This document shows, in pieces, positions 44,747-53,016 of a stretch of 64,000 bases of DNA. The DNA is from Streptomyces sp. Tu 3180 (lineage in GTDB: Bacteria; Actinomycetota; Actinomycetes; Streptomycetales; Streptomycetaceae). Where the stretch lies: contig NZ_WOXS01000002.1 of assembly GCF_009852415.1 (NCBI RefSeq), positions 4,256,001 through 4,320,000 of the forward strand, given 5' to 3'. Position 1 is the first letter of the stretch; every line of letters starts with the position of its first letter. Under the pieces are notes generated by a model. That model had not been told where the DNA came from, made no database searches, and saw nothing but the letters and a program-made list of their open reading frames with translations. The translations under genes were made by a program, and so were the position numbers.

Positions 44747-45088
44747 TCAGGAGGTCAATTGGGCGCGCGCTTCGGTGTAGTTGTCGAAGAGCCGGGGTAG
44801 CGGGCTCTGGCCGAGCTTGTCGAGGGCGGCGAGGGTCGAGGCAACGGCCACAGTCTGGCCGAGGGCGCCGTTCTTCTCGATCACGAACACGAACGCGTTC
44901 TCGGATGTCGGCAGCCGCCGGGGCAGCGTGATGAGCCCGAGCTTGTCGAGCTCCTTCGAGATCTCCTCGCAGAGCTCGGCGCTCAACCGCTGCCGTTCCG
45001 GCGCCGCGTACTTCTTGATGAAGCGCATGGAGAGCCGCTTGATGCCGTGATCCACCTCTACGGCGTGCGCGATAACGGTGAAGTCCAT
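44747..45088 (-). CDS. Small hypothetical protein, first gene of the three-gene block
   Basis: 113 residues. MDFTVIAHAVEVDHGIKRLS, a basic helix (FIKKYAAPERQRLSAELCEE), ISKELDKLGLITLPRRLP and FVFVIEKNGALGQTVAVAST. The alternating helices and a beta hairpin could be a small winged-helix or toxin/antitoxin-type fold, but no family is certain. Its start codon touches a 23-bp palindrome with a TAATGT box at leaderless distance. Lower GC than its neighbours. 185 bp separate it from the next minus-strand gene, with a weak inverted repeat (44605-44632) in that gap. Confidence 0.6.
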   Translation of the reverse strand: MDFTVIAHAVEVDHGIKRLSMRFIKKYAAPERQRLSAELCEEISKELDKLGLITLPRRLPTSENAFVFVIEKNGALGQTVAVASTLAALDKLGQSPLPRLFDNYTEARAQLTS

Positions 45089-45110
45089 AACTCAGTACAT
45101 TACTGAGTTA
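45088..45110 (-). promoter_or_regulatory. Perfect 23-bp palindromic operator/promoter at the start of the three-gene block
   Basis: TAACTCAGTA-CAT-TACTGAGTTA: 10-bp perfect arms with a 3-base centre, from the first base of the start codon outward. On the minus strand it contains TAATGT eight bases before the ATG, fitting a -10 box of a leaderless promoter. A regulator bound here would block transcription directly. Confidence 0.6.
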
Positions 45111-45158
45111 GTTCCCGAGATGGACGGGTGTTTCTTCGAAAACCGTCCGGGCGGCGGT

Positions 45159-45191
45159 GAGGGCGCGGGGACCCGTCTCCCCCGCGCCCTC
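45159..45191 (-). terminator. Terminator after the DUF6458 gene
   Basis: GAGGGCGCGGGG (45159-45170) pairs perfectly with CCCCGCGCCCTC (45180-45191), 9-base loop, downstream of the minus-strand gene ending at 45219. Confidence 0.78.
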
Positions 45192-45218
45192 GTGCCCGGT
45201 CGTCCCGTCGGTCGTGGA

Positions 45219-45470
45219 TCAGACCCCGTAGCCGTCGCTGTAGCCGTCGCGGTGGTGCGGACGGGTGGTGTCGTCGACGACCGGTGTGGCGGGCGGTACG
45301 ACGACCCGCCTGCGCCGGGCGATGCTGCTGAACGTCGCGACGCCGATCAGACCGACGATCATGAAGATGACGCCGACCAGGTCAAGGTTGACACCCTGCA
45401 TGTCCCAGTCGGTCGCGAACGTGAGGATTGCTCCCACGGCGATGAGGATGATGCATCCGCCGAGGCCCAT
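45219..45470 (-). CDS. DUF6458 family small membrane protein
   Basis: 83 residues. Two hydrophobic helices (CIILIAVGAILTFATDW near 6-22 and LVGVIFMIVGLIGVATF near 31-47), then a basic RRRR patch and a polar His/Asp/Gly tail in the cytoplasm. Matches the actinobacterial DUF6458 size and layout; function unknown. The ATG at 45470 has GGGAGG 8 bases upstream. Followed by a strong hairpin terminator. A single-gene unit. Confidence 0.85.
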   Translation of the reverse strand: MGLGGCIILIAVGAILTFATDWDMQGVNLDLVGVIFMIVGLIGVATFSSIARRRRVVVPPATPVVDDTTRPHHRDGYSDGYGV

Positions 45471-45551
45471 GAGTGTCGCCTCCCTGTCCGGTGCTTCCGG
45501 TCGTCACCGGGTACCCGGGCGGGCGTTCCTCATGCACCGTGGGGGACTTGA

Positions 45552-46850
45552 CTAACCGTCGAGGAACGCCGCGAGGGCGTTCGCCAGCAGGAACGGGTCC
45601 TTCGCGCCGCACAGTTCGCGCGCGCTGTGCATCGACAGGATGGCCACGCCGATGTCGACCGTCCGGATGCCGTGCCGGGCCGCGGTGATCGGGCCGATGG
45701 TGGTGCCGCACGGCATGGAGTTGTTGGACACGAACGTCTGGAAGGGGACGTCCGCCTTCTCGCAGGCCGCCGCGAACACGGCCCGGCCCGAACCGTCCGT
45801 CGCGTAGCGGTTGTTGACGTTGACCTTGAGGAGGGGGCCGCCGTCGACGCGCGGGTGGTGCGTCGGGTCGTGCCGCTCCGCGTAGTTGGGGTGGACGGCG
45901 TGACCGGTGTCGGAGGAGAGGCAGACGGTGCCGGCGAAGGCGCGCGCCCGGTCCTCGTACGACCCGCCGCGCGCGAACACCGAGCGCTCCAGCACGGTGC
46001 CGAGCAGCGGGCCGTCGGCACCGGTGTCGGACTGGGAGCCGTTCTCCTCGTGGTCGAAGGCGGCGAGGACGGGGATGCACGACAGTCCGGCCGGGTCGGT
46101 GGCGACCGCCGCCAGCGCGGCCGTCCCCGCGTGCACGGACAGCAGGTTGTCCATGCGCGGGCCGGCCACCAGCTCCTTGTCGCGGCCCAGGTAGGCCGGC
46201 GGCTCCACGGAGTGCACCATCAGGTCCCAGCCGGTGACCTCGCCCGCCGGGATGCCCGCGGTCTCCTCCAGGAAGGCGATGAGGTCGCCGTCGCGGACGT
46301 CGTCGCCCATGCCCCAGACGGGCTGGAGGTGCCGCTGCTTGTCGAGCTTGAGGCCGTCGGAGTTCACCGAGCGGTCCAGGTGGATGGCGAGCTGGGGGAC
46401 CCGCAGCAGGGGCCGGGCGACGTCGACCAGACGGGTGGAGCCGTCGCGCAGGGTCAGCCGGCCGGCCAGGCCCAGGTCGCGGTCGAGCCAGGAGTTGAGC
46501 AGCGGACCGCCGTAGATCTCCACCGCCACCTGGCGCCAGCCGTGCGCCCCGCTGTCGGGGCGGGGCTTGACCCGCAGGTTCGGGGAGTCGGTGTGCGCGC
46601 CGACGATGCGGAAGGGGGTGTGCGGCTCGGCGCCCTCGGGGACGTACCAGGCCACGATCGCGCCGCCGCGCAGGACGTACCTGCCGCCGCTGGTCCCGTC
46701 CCAGGCGTCCGTCTCGGCGACCTGCCGGAAACCGGCCCTGTCCAGCCGTTCGGCGGCGTTCGCCACCGCGTGGTACGGCGTGGGGCTCGCCGCCAGGAAG
46801 GACATCAGGTCGTCGGTGTGGCCGCGGTCGAAGCGGGAGGGTGCGCTCAT
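45552..46850 (-). CDS. M18-family aminopeptidase (aspartyl aminopeptidase)
   Basis: 432 residues. Metal-site and family motifs: VGAHTDSPNLRVKP near 86-99, AAFDHEENGSQSDTGADG near 262-279, and VCLSSDTGHAVHPNYAERHD near 302-321. SNNSMPCGTTIGPITAARHG and the C-terminal DIGVAILSMHSARELCG are typical of M18. A cytoplasmic zinc peptidase that removes N-terminal acidic residues. The ATG at 46850 has AAGGTGAG upstream; an in-frame GTG three codons earlier is inside that ribosome site. Usually tetrahedral dodecamers by family knowledge. Confidence 0.92.
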   Translation of the reverse strand: MSAPSRFDRGHTDDLMSFLAASPTPYHAVANAAERLDRAGFRQVAETDAWDGTSGGRYVLRGGAIVAWYVPEGAEPHTPFRIVGAHTDSPNLRVKPRPDSGAHGWRQVAVEIYGGPLLNSWLDRDLGLAGRLTLRDGSTRLVDVARPLLRVPQLAIHLDRSVNSDGLKLDKQRHLQPVWGMGDDVRDGDLIAFLEETAGIPAGEVTGWDLMVHSVEPPAYLGRDKELVAGPRMDNLLSVHAGTAALAAVATDPAGLSCIPVLAAFDHEENGSQSDTGADGPLLGTVLERSVFARGGSYEDRARAFAGTVCLSSDTGHAVHPNYAERHDPTHHPRVDGGPLLKVNVNNRYATDGSGRAVFAAACEKADVPFQTFVSNNSMPCGTTIGPITAARHGIRTVDIGVAILSMHSARELCGAKDPFLLANALAAFLDG

Positions 46851-46870
46851 GGGACTCACCTTAACGAGGG

Positions 46871-46906
46871 CGAGGGCCCGCTTCCCTGTGCGGGAGCGGG
46901 CCCTCG
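46871..46906 (-). terminator. Terminator after the acyl-CoA dehydrogenase gene
   Basis: CGAGGGCCCGC (46871-46881) pairs with GCGGGCCCTCG (46896-46906), 14-base loop, in the gap between the acyl-CoA dehydrogenase gene and the M18 gene on the minus strand. Confidence 0.72.
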
Positions 46907-46973
46907 TGCGGTCTGCGCGGTCCGCGCGGGCTTCGTGGGGCCTGCGCGGATCCGCGCGATCCGTGGGCGGGAC

Positions 46974-48800
46974 CTAGAAGGCCGCCTCGTCCAGCTCCAT
47001 CAGGTCGAGCTCGACGCCCTCGGCCACCTTGCGGGCCAGGGTGACACCGGGCAGGACGTTGGCCGCGAAGAACTTCGCCGCGGCGATCTTGCCGGTGTAG
47101 AAGGCCCGGTCCTTGCCGGAGGCCGTCTGGAGCTTCTCGGCGGCGACCGCCGCGCCCCGCAGGAGCAGGTAACCGACGATCACGTCACCGGAGGCCATCA
47201 GCAGGCGGGTGGTGTTCAGGCCCACCTTGTAGATGTTCTTGACGTCCTGCTCGGTGGCGGCCAGGTCGGTGAGCATCAGGCCGACGATGGCCTCCAGCTC
47301 GACGGCGGCCTTGGCCAGGTGCTCGCGGGCGCCGGCCAGCTCCTCGCCGCCGGTGCCGAGGGCGAGGAACTTCTTGATGTCCTCGGCGAGCGAGTTCAGG
47401 GCCGCGCCCTGGTTGCGGACGATCTTCCGGAAGAAGAAGTCCTGGCCCTGGATGGCCGTGGTGCCCTCGTACAGGGTGTCGATCTTGGAGTCGCGGATGT
47501 ACTGCTCGATCGGGTACTCCTGCAGGAAGCCGGAGCCGCCGAAGGTCTGCAGCGACTGGGCGAGCTGCTCGTAGCCCTTCTCGGAGCCGTAGCCCTTGAC
47601 GATCGGCAGGAGCAGGTCGTTCAGCGCGTGCTCGGCGGAGGCGTCCTCGCCCGCGGCCTCCTTGACCGCGATCGCGTCCTGGACGGAGGCGGTGTGCAGG
47701 ACGAGGGCGCGCATGCCCTCCGCGTACGCCTTCTGCGTCATCAGCGAGCGGCGCACGTCGGGGTGGTGGGTGATGGTGACCTTGGGCGCGGTCTTGTCCA
47801 TGAAGTTGGCCAGGTCCGGGCCCTGGACGCGCTCCTTGGCGTACTCCAGCGCGTTCAGGTAGCCCGTCGACAGCGTGGAGATCGCCTTCGTGCCGACCAT
47901 CATGCGGGCGAACTCGATGATGCGGAACATCTGGCGGATGCCGTCGTGCTTGTCGCCGATCAGCCAGCCCTTGGCGGGGTGCTTGTCGCCGAACGTCATC
48001 TCGCAGGTGTTGGAGGCCTTCAGGCCCATCTTGTGCTCGACGTTCGTGGCGTAGACGCCGTTGCGCTCGCCCAGCTCGCCGGTCTCGAAGTCGAAGAGGT
48101 ACTTCGGGACGAGGAAGAGGGACAGGCCCTTGGTGCCGGGGCCGGCGCCCTCGGGGCGGGCCAGCACGTAGTGGAGGATGTTCTCCGACATGTCGTGCTC
48201 ACCGGAGGTGATGAAGCGCTTCACGCCCTCGATGTGCCAGGAGCCGTCCTCCTGCTGCACGGCCTTGGTGCGGCCGGCGCCCACGTCCGAGCCGGCGTCC
48301 GGCTCGGTGAGGACCATGGTGGAGCCCCACTGCTTCTCGACGGCGATCCGGGCGATCCCCTTCTGGACCTCGTTGCCCTCGTCGTGGAGGATCCCGGCGA
48401 AGGCCGGGCCGGAGGAGTACATCCACACGGCCGGGTTGGCGCCCAGGACGAGCTCGGCGTAGGCCCAGATCAGCGACGGGGGAGCGGTGGTGCCGCCGAT
48501 CGCCTCGGGCAGGCCGAGGCGCCAGTACTCGGAGTCCATGAAGGCCTGGTAGCTCTTCTTGAAGGACGCGGGGACCGGTGCGGTGTTGGTCTCCGGGTCG
48601 AAGACCGGCGGGTTGCGGTCGGCGTCGGCGAAGGACTCGGCCAGCTCGTTCTCCGAGAGGCGGGTCAGCTCCTCCAGGATGCTCTTCGCGGTGTCGACGT
48701 CCATCTCCTCGAACGGGCCCGTGCCGTACAGCTTGTCGCGCCCGAGTACTTCGAAGAGGTTGAACTCGATGTCGCGGAGATTCGACTTGTAGTGCCCCAT
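46974..48800 (-). CDS. Acyl-CoA dehydrogenase (long, FadE5-like type)
   Basis: 608 residues, longer than ordinary acyl-CoA dehydrogenases (about 380) because of an N-terminal extension and an extra C-terminal helical domain, as in the FadE5 group. FAD/substrate segments: WGSTMVLTEPDAGSDVGAGR (about 156-175), FITSGEHDMSENI, LQTFGGSGFLQEYPIEQYIR and IDTLYEGTTAIQGQDFFFRK near 425. It introduces the alpha-beta double bond in fatty acyl-CoA beta-oxidation. The ATG at 48800 begins the conserved MGHYKSNLRDIEFN. A nested dyad in its promoter gap suggests local repressor control. Confidence 0.9.
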   Translation of the reverse strand: MGHYKSNLRDIEFNLFEVLGRDKLYGTGPFEEMDVDTAKSILEELTRLSENELAESFADADRNPPVFDPETNTAPVPASFKKSYQAFMDSEYWRLGLPEAIGGTTAPPSLIWAYAELVLGANPAVWMYSSGPAFAGILHDEGNEVQKGIARIAVEKQWGSTMVLTEPDAGSDVGAGRTKAVQQEDGSWHIEGVKRFITSGEHDMSENILHYVLARPEGAGPGTKGLSLFLVPKYLFDFETGELGERNGVYATNVEHKMGLKASNTCEMTFGDKHPAKGWLIGDKHDGIRQMFRIIEFARMMVGTKAISTLSTGYLNALEYAKERVQGPDLANFMDKTAPKVTITHHPDVRRSLMTQKAYAEGMRALVLHTASVQDAIAVKEAAGEDASAEHALNDLLLPIVKGYGSEKGYEQLAQSLQTFGGSGFLQEYPIEQYIRDSKIDTLYEGTTAIQGQDFFFRKIVRNQGAALNSLAEDIKKFLALGTGGEELAGAREHLAKAAVELEAIVGLMLTDLAATEQDVKNIYKVGLNTTRLLMASGDVIVGYLLLRGAAVAAEKLQTASGKDRAFYTGKIAAAKFFAANVLPGVTLARKVAEGVELDLMELDEAAF

Positions 48801-48859
48801 GGCGACGGCTCCGTTAGAGAGGGATCGGCGAGGCACTGACTCCTCGCAACTGATTCACG

Positions 48860-48896
48860 TACCGACAAGTAGCTACGATGATGCTACCCGCCGGTA
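48860..48896. promoter_or_regulatory. Nested 37-bp dyad in the fadE/SseB divergent promoter
   Basis: Outer arms TACCG (48860-48864) and CGGTA (48892-48896) and inner arms GTAGC (48869-48873) and GCTAC (48883-48887) share the same centre at 48878. This is a likely dimeric-repressor operator 60-97 bp before fadE and 68-104 bp before the SseB-like gene. Confidence 0.5.
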
Positions 48897-48963
48897 ATAA
48901 GAAGCAACCCCGATCCGGACATCTGTGACCCAGCCCTCCCGCCGGATCAGTAGTCTGTGCGGC

Positions 48964-49428
48964 ATGTACGGCTACGACCAGAACGTTGGGGCACAGCAGG
49001 GTTACGTCCCGCCGCAGCAGCAGATGCAGGGCGGGTACGGGCAGCAGGCGCCGCTGTACCCGGAGCCGTCCCCGCCCTCGCTCGCGGACGCGGTGCGCGC
49101 GTTCACCACGGGTCAGATGGCCGCCGAGGACTTCCAGCAGGTCTTCGCCACGTCCAAGGTGTACTGCCCGCGCGGCGACAACCCCGGGTTCCTCGCCCTG
49201 CACAACACCCAGCAGCCGGTGATCCCGATGTTCACCTCGCTCAAGGAGCTGCGGCGGTACGCGGGCAAGGAGTCCAAGTACTTCGTGATCACCGGCGCCG
49301 AGGTGATCGACCTGCTGCCGACCGGCTACGGCTTCGTGCTCGACATGGAGGGCGAGCACCGCATGGTGTTCGACGCGAAGGCCGTGGAGCAGATGGTCGA
49401 GTTCGCGATGCGCCGGATGTACGGCTAG
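48964..49428 (+). CDS. SseB-family N-terminal domain protein
   Basis: 154 residues. A Gln/Gly/Tyr/Pro-rich N-terminus (about 1-36) precedes the SseB-like domain: MFTSLKELRRYAGKESKYFV and ITGAEVIDLLPTGYGFVLDM. Family members occur in many actinobacteria with unknown role (named after a Salmonella enhancer of serine sensitivity, not the type III translocator). No membrane helix. Monocistronic, followed by a clear terminator with a T-rich tail. Confidence 0.82.
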   Translation: MYGYDQNVGAQQGYVPPQQQMQGGYGQQAPLYPEPSPPSLADAVRAFTTGQMAAEDFQQVFATSKVYCPRGDNPGFLALHNTQQPVIPMFTSLKELRRYAGKESKYFVITGAEVIDLLPTGYGFVLDMEGEHRMVFDAKAVEQMVEFAMRRMYG

Positions 49429-49471
49429 GCGCCGGTCGCGCGGACGGCCGATCCGCGTGATGCCCGCACCG

Positions 49472-49509
49472 AGCCCGGAGGGAATGCCCTCCGGGCTTTC
49501 TCTGTTGGG
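49472..49509 (+). terminator. Hairpin with T-rich tail after the SseB-like gene
   Basis: AGCCCGGAGGG (49472-49482) pairs with CCCTCCGGGCT (49487-49497) around a 4-base loop, then TTCTCTGTT. One of the few classical intrinsic terminators in the window. Confidence 0.88.
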
Positions 49510-49521
49510 GGTGGCAGAAAG

Positions 49522-49540
49522 TTCAACGCTCAACTAAAAT
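49522..49540 (+). promoter_or_regulatory. Candidate pirin promoter
   Basis: A -10-like TAAAAT (49535-49540) sits in an AT-rich patch, with TTCAAC at 49522-49527. AGTTCAACGCTCAACT spans the -35 side and is an imperfect dyad, possibly an operator. A GAGGAGG ribosome site follows at 49551-49557. Confidence 0.45.
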
Positions 49541-49564
49541 GGTCGTACACGAGGAGGTACCGAC

Positions 49565-50536
49565 ATGCCCGCAGTGACCGTCGAGAACACGTTGACGCTG
49601 CCCCGCGTGACCGCGCCGACCGATGCCGTGGCACGTCCCGTGCTCGCCGTCACGACCGCGCCGAGCGGTTTCGAGGGCGAGGGCTTCCCGGTGCGCCGGG
49701 CGTTCGCCGGGATCAACTACCGCCATCTCGACCCGTTCATCATGATGGACCAGATGGGTGAGGTGGACTACGCGCCCGGCGAGCCCAAGGGCACCCCCTG
49801 GCACCCCCACCGCGGCTTCGAGACCGTCACCTACATCATCGACGGGGCCTTCGACCACCAGGACTCCCACGGCGGCGGCGGGAGCATCACCAACGGCGAC
49901 ACCCAGTGGATGACGGCCGGTTCCGGCCTGCTGCACATCGAGGCGCCGCCGGAGCAGCTCGTCCTGTCCGGCGGGCTCTTCCACGGCCTCCAGCTGTGGG
50001 TGAACCTCCCGGCCAAGGACAAGATGATGGCGCCGCGCTACCAGGACATCCGCGGCGGCAGCGTCCAGCTGCTCACCTCCCCCGACGGCGGCGCGCTGCT
50101 GCGGGTCATCGCCGGCGAGCTGGACGGCCACCAGGGCCCCGGCATCACGCACACGCCGATCACGATGATCCACGCCACGCTCGCTCCGGGCGCGGAGGTC
50201 ACGCTCCCCTGGCGCGAGGACTTCAACGGCCTGGCCTACGTCCTGGCCGGACGCGGCACGGTCGGCACCGAGCGCCGTCCGGTCCACCTCGGCCAGACCG
50301 CCGTCTTCGGCGCCGGTTCCTCGCTGACCGTCCGCGCGGACGAGAGGCAGGACTCCCACACGCCGGACCTCGAGGTCGTGCTGCTGGGCGGGCAGCCGAT
50401 CCGGGAGCCGATGGCCCACTACGGTCCGTTCGTGATGAACACCCGCGAGGAGCTCCAGCAGGCGTTCGAGGACTTCCAGAAGGGCCGGCTCGGGACGATC
50501 CCGGCGGTGCACGGGATGTCCGAGGGCGGCCTGTAG
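49565..50536 (+). CDS. Pirin family protein
   Basis: 323 residues, two cupin domains. The N-terminal domain holds the pirin metal-binding signature: HPHRGFETVTYIIDG (about 80-94) and HIEAPPEQLVLSGGLFHGLQ near 125-144, supplying three His and one Glu to an iron site. The C-terminal cupin contains ALLRVIAGELDGHQGPG and VTLPWREDFNGLAYVLAGRG. In Streptomyces, pirin is linked to redox control of acyl-CoA dehydrogenase and central metabolism; the fadE gene 0.8 kb upstream makes that attractive here. The ATG at 49565 follows GAGGAGGT by 7 bases. Confidence 0.9.
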   Translation: MPAVTVENTLTLPRVTAPTDAVARPVLAVTTAPSGFEGEGFPVRRAFAGINYRHLDPFIMMDQMGEVDYAPGEPKGTPWHPHRGFETVTYIIDGAFDHQDSHGGGGSITNGDTQWMTAGSGLLHIEAPPEQLVLSGGLFHGLQLWVNLPAKDKMMAPRYQDIRGGSVQLLTSPDGGALLRVIAGELDGHQGPGITHTPITMIHATLAPGAEVTLPWREDFNGLAYVLAGRGTVGTERRPVHLGQTAVFGAGSSLTVRADERQDSHTPDLEVVLLGGQPIREPMAHYGPFVMNTREELQQAFEDFQKGRLGTIPAVHGMSEGGL

Positions 50537-50703
50537 CCCCGCGTCCCCGTCGGCACCACGCCGGACGAGCCCCGTCCCCGGCCGGACGGGGCCCGTCCGC
50601 GTGCGTGCGGCCGCGTCCGGACCGGGAGCGGGCCCGCCGCCGGTGACGACGGCGCGTGAGGACCGCCCGGACCCGGCGGTGATCCCGGCCGCGGGCCGGT
50701 CGC

Positions 50704-52860
50704 TCAGCCGGGCCCGGCGCCGTCGGGCCGGGCGCCGTCGGGTCCGGTCTCGTCCGTCTCGTACAGCTCGAACCAGATGCTCTTGCCCTCGCCGCGGGGA
50801 TCGACCCCCCAGGCGTGGGCCAGGAGCTCGATCAGGACCAGGCCGCGGCCGGAGGACGCCAGCTCACCCGGTCTGCGCTTGTGCGGGAGGTCGTCACCGG
50901 CGTCGGTGACCTCGATGCGCATCCGGCGGCGGCTCCCCCCGCCGGTGACCTCGGCCAGCAGCAGGGCGTCGGTGTCGGTGTGCACGAGGACGTTGGTGAG
51001 CATCTCCGACAGCAGCAGCACCGCCGAGTCCACCTGGTCCGGCGACGACCAGTCGTGCAGCAGCTCGCGCAGTTGCTGCCGGGCCACCGCGACCCGTTCG
51101 GGCTCGGCCTGTGCCACCGTCAGCATCGTGCGGCGCACCAGCGGACGTACCGTGTCGGTCTCCGCGCCGCAGCCGCACCCCTCGCCCTGCCGGCACAGCA
51201 GCAGCATGGCGATGTCGTCCTCGCGGCGGTCGGCCAGCGGGCCGGTGGTGTGGTGCGAGGAGGGGCCGTGCACCCCCTGCACCAGGGCGTCGGCCAATTC
51301 CTCCAGGGTGCCCCGGTGCCCTTCGAGGATGCCGCGCAGCCGCTGCCGGCCGGTGTCCGTGTCGTGGCCGCCGGTCTCGATCAGACCGTCCGTGCAGGCC
51401 AGCAGGGTCTCGCCGGATTCCAGGATCAGCCGGGTGGTGGGGTAGTCGGCGTCCGGGTCGATGCCCAGCGGCAGTCCGCCCGCCGTCGGCCGGGTCAGCA
51501 CCGTCGCGTCGGGCATGCGGATCATCGGTTCCGGGTGCCCGGCGCGGGCGACCTCCAGGACCCCGGTCACGGGGTCGACCTCGATGTACAGACAGGTGGC
51601 GAAGCGCAGCTCGGCGGGGTCCGCCCCGCCGAGTCCGTGCAGGAAGCGGGAGGCGCGGGAGAGCACGGCGTCGGGGCGGTGCCCCTCGGACGCGTACGCC
51701 CGCAGGGCTATCCGCAGCTGGCCCATCAGCCCGGCCGCCCGTACGTCATGGCCCTGGACGTCCCCGATGACCAGCGCGAACCGCTCGCTCGGCAGCGGGA
51801 TCACGTCGTACCAGTCGCCGCCGACCTGGAGCCCGCCGCCGGTGGGGACGTAGCGGGCGGCGACGTTCATGCCCGGGATGCGCTGCGGACCGAGGTTGGG
51901 CAGCATCGAGCGCTGCAGCCCGTCGGTCAGCGCCCGCTCGGTCTCGGCCGTGCCCGCCCGGGACAGCGCCTGGGCCAGCATGCGGGCCACGGTGGTCAGC
52001 ACGGAGCGCTCGTCGGGGGTGAAGGCCACCGGGTAGGCGAAGCCCGCCATCCACGCGCCCATCGGGCGCCCGGCCACGGTCAGCGGCAGGAACGCCCAGG
52101 ACCGGCGGCCGAAGCGCTGGGCGAGCGGCCAGGTGAGCGGGTAGCGCAGCCGGTACTGCTCCGGGGAGGAGATGTAGACCGCGCGGCCCGTCCGTACCAC
52201 CTCGGCGGCCGGATAGTCCGTGTCCAGCGGCATGTAGGTGAAGGGGCCCTCGTCGCCGGGCTCCTGCCCGTGGTGGCCGATGATCGTGAGCCGGTCGCCC
52301 TCCACGCCGAAGACGGCCAGCCCGTCCGGGGAGAAACCCGGCATCGACAGATTGGCGGCGACCCGCAGCACCTCCTGCGTCGACCGCGCCTCGGCCAGTG
52401 CCCGGCCCGCGTCCAGCAGGAACGCCTCCCGCGACCGCCGCCAGTCGCCGGTGACCGCACGGCGTCCGGCGGGCGTCCCCGGGGCGGGCTCGGTGACCTC
52501 CTGAAGGATGCCGGTCAGCACGTAGGCCTTGCGGGCGCGGTCGAAGACGGGCTTGGAGCGGCTGCGCACCACCCGGACGATCCGGTTCTGGTCGTCCATG
52601 ATCCGGATCCGCACCTCGGCGAGGGTGCCCTCGGCGACGGCGAGCTGGACGACCCCGGTGATCTCGTTCCAGTCGACGGGGTGCAGACGGGCCCGGACCT
52701 GGGCCTCCGTGAGGGTGGTTCGTTCGGCGGGCAGTCCGAGCAGCTCCGCCGCCACGGCGTCGACCGTGACCATCCCGGCCGCGGTGTCCCAGTGCCACAG
52801 ACCGGTGTCGAGAACGGCGAGGACGTCCTCCAGGGAGGGCAAGGGCTCAGCGATGTGCAT
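50704..52860 (-). CDS. PAS-GAF-SpoIIE phosphatase with C-terminal ATPase domain
   Basis: 718 residues. PAS-like domain (about 5-120, ending VLTGILQEVTEPAPG), GAF domain (about 150-305), PP2C/SpoIIE phosphatase (about 330-535: VGGDWYDVIPL, VIGDVQGHDVRAAGLMGQLR, TDGLIETGGHD), and a C-terminal HATPase/anti-sigma kinase-like domain (about 580-700: LLLSEMLTNVLVHTDTDALL, GRGLVLIELLAHAWGVD). The metal-binding Asp residues (GDWYD, GDVQGH) are intact, so the phosphatase is probably active. It likely acts on an anti-sigma-factor antagonist. TAAAGT lies 7 bases before the ATG, suggesting a leaderless transcript. Confidence 0.9.
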   Translation of the reverse strand: MHIAEPLPSLEDVLAVLDTGLWHWDTAAGMVTVDAVAAELLGLPAERTTLTEAQVRARLHPVDWNEITGVVQLAVAEGTLAEVRIRIMDDQNRIVRVVRSRSKPVFDRARKAYVLTGILQEVTEPAPGTPAGRRAVTGDWRRSREAFLLDAGRALAEARSTQEVLRVAANLSMPGFSPDGLAVFGVEGDRLTIIGHHGQEPGDEGPFTYMPLDTDYPAAEVVRTGRAVYISSPEQYRLRYPLTWPLAQRFGRRSWAFLPLTVAGRPMGAWMAGFAYPVAFTPDERSVLTTVARMLAQALSRAGTAETERALTDGLQRSMLPNLGPQRIPGMNVAARYVPTGGGLQVGGDWYDVIPLPSERFALVIGDVQGHDVRAAGLMGQLRIALRAYASEGHRPDAVLSRASRFLHGLGGADPAELRFATCLYIEVDPVTGVLEVARAGHPEPMIRMPDATVLTRPTAGGLPLGIDPDADYPTTRLILESGETLLACTDGLIETGGHDTDTGRQRLRGILEGHRGTLEELADALVQGVHGPSSHHTTGPLADRREDDIAMLLLCRQGEGCGCGAETDTVRPLVRRTMLTVAQAEPERVAVARQQLRELLHDWSSPDQVDSAVLLLSEMLTNVLVHTDTDALLLAEVTGGGSRRRMRIEVTDAGDDLPHKRRPGELASSGRGLVLIELLAHAWGVDPRGEGKSIWFELYETDETGPDGARPDGAGPG

Positions 52861-52967
52861 TGCCCTACTTTAGGAAGATGGTGCCGAAAGGTGCTACTGA
52901 AGTCGCACGCGCGCTCGAGCGGGAATGACGGGGAAGTGATCGCGGGTCGGCCGGTAGGCTTGGGGGA

Positions 52968-52981
52968 GTTTCACGTGAAAC
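52968..52981. other. Second parS centromere site
   Basis: GTTTCACGTGAAAC, perfect parS consensus, 35 bp before the aspS ATG in the 156-bp gap between divergent genes. Identical to the site at 16964; both fit the oriC-proximal parS cluster. Confidence 0.93.
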
Positions 52982-53016
52982 GAAGACCCCGATCCGCGAA
53001 GACTGGATGAACGACG

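Noticed and set aside
45627..48839. A 1070-residue plus-strand open frame
   Set aside because: It is the opposite-strand shadow of the M18 peptidase and acyl-CoA dehydrogenase genes, common in high-GC DNA.
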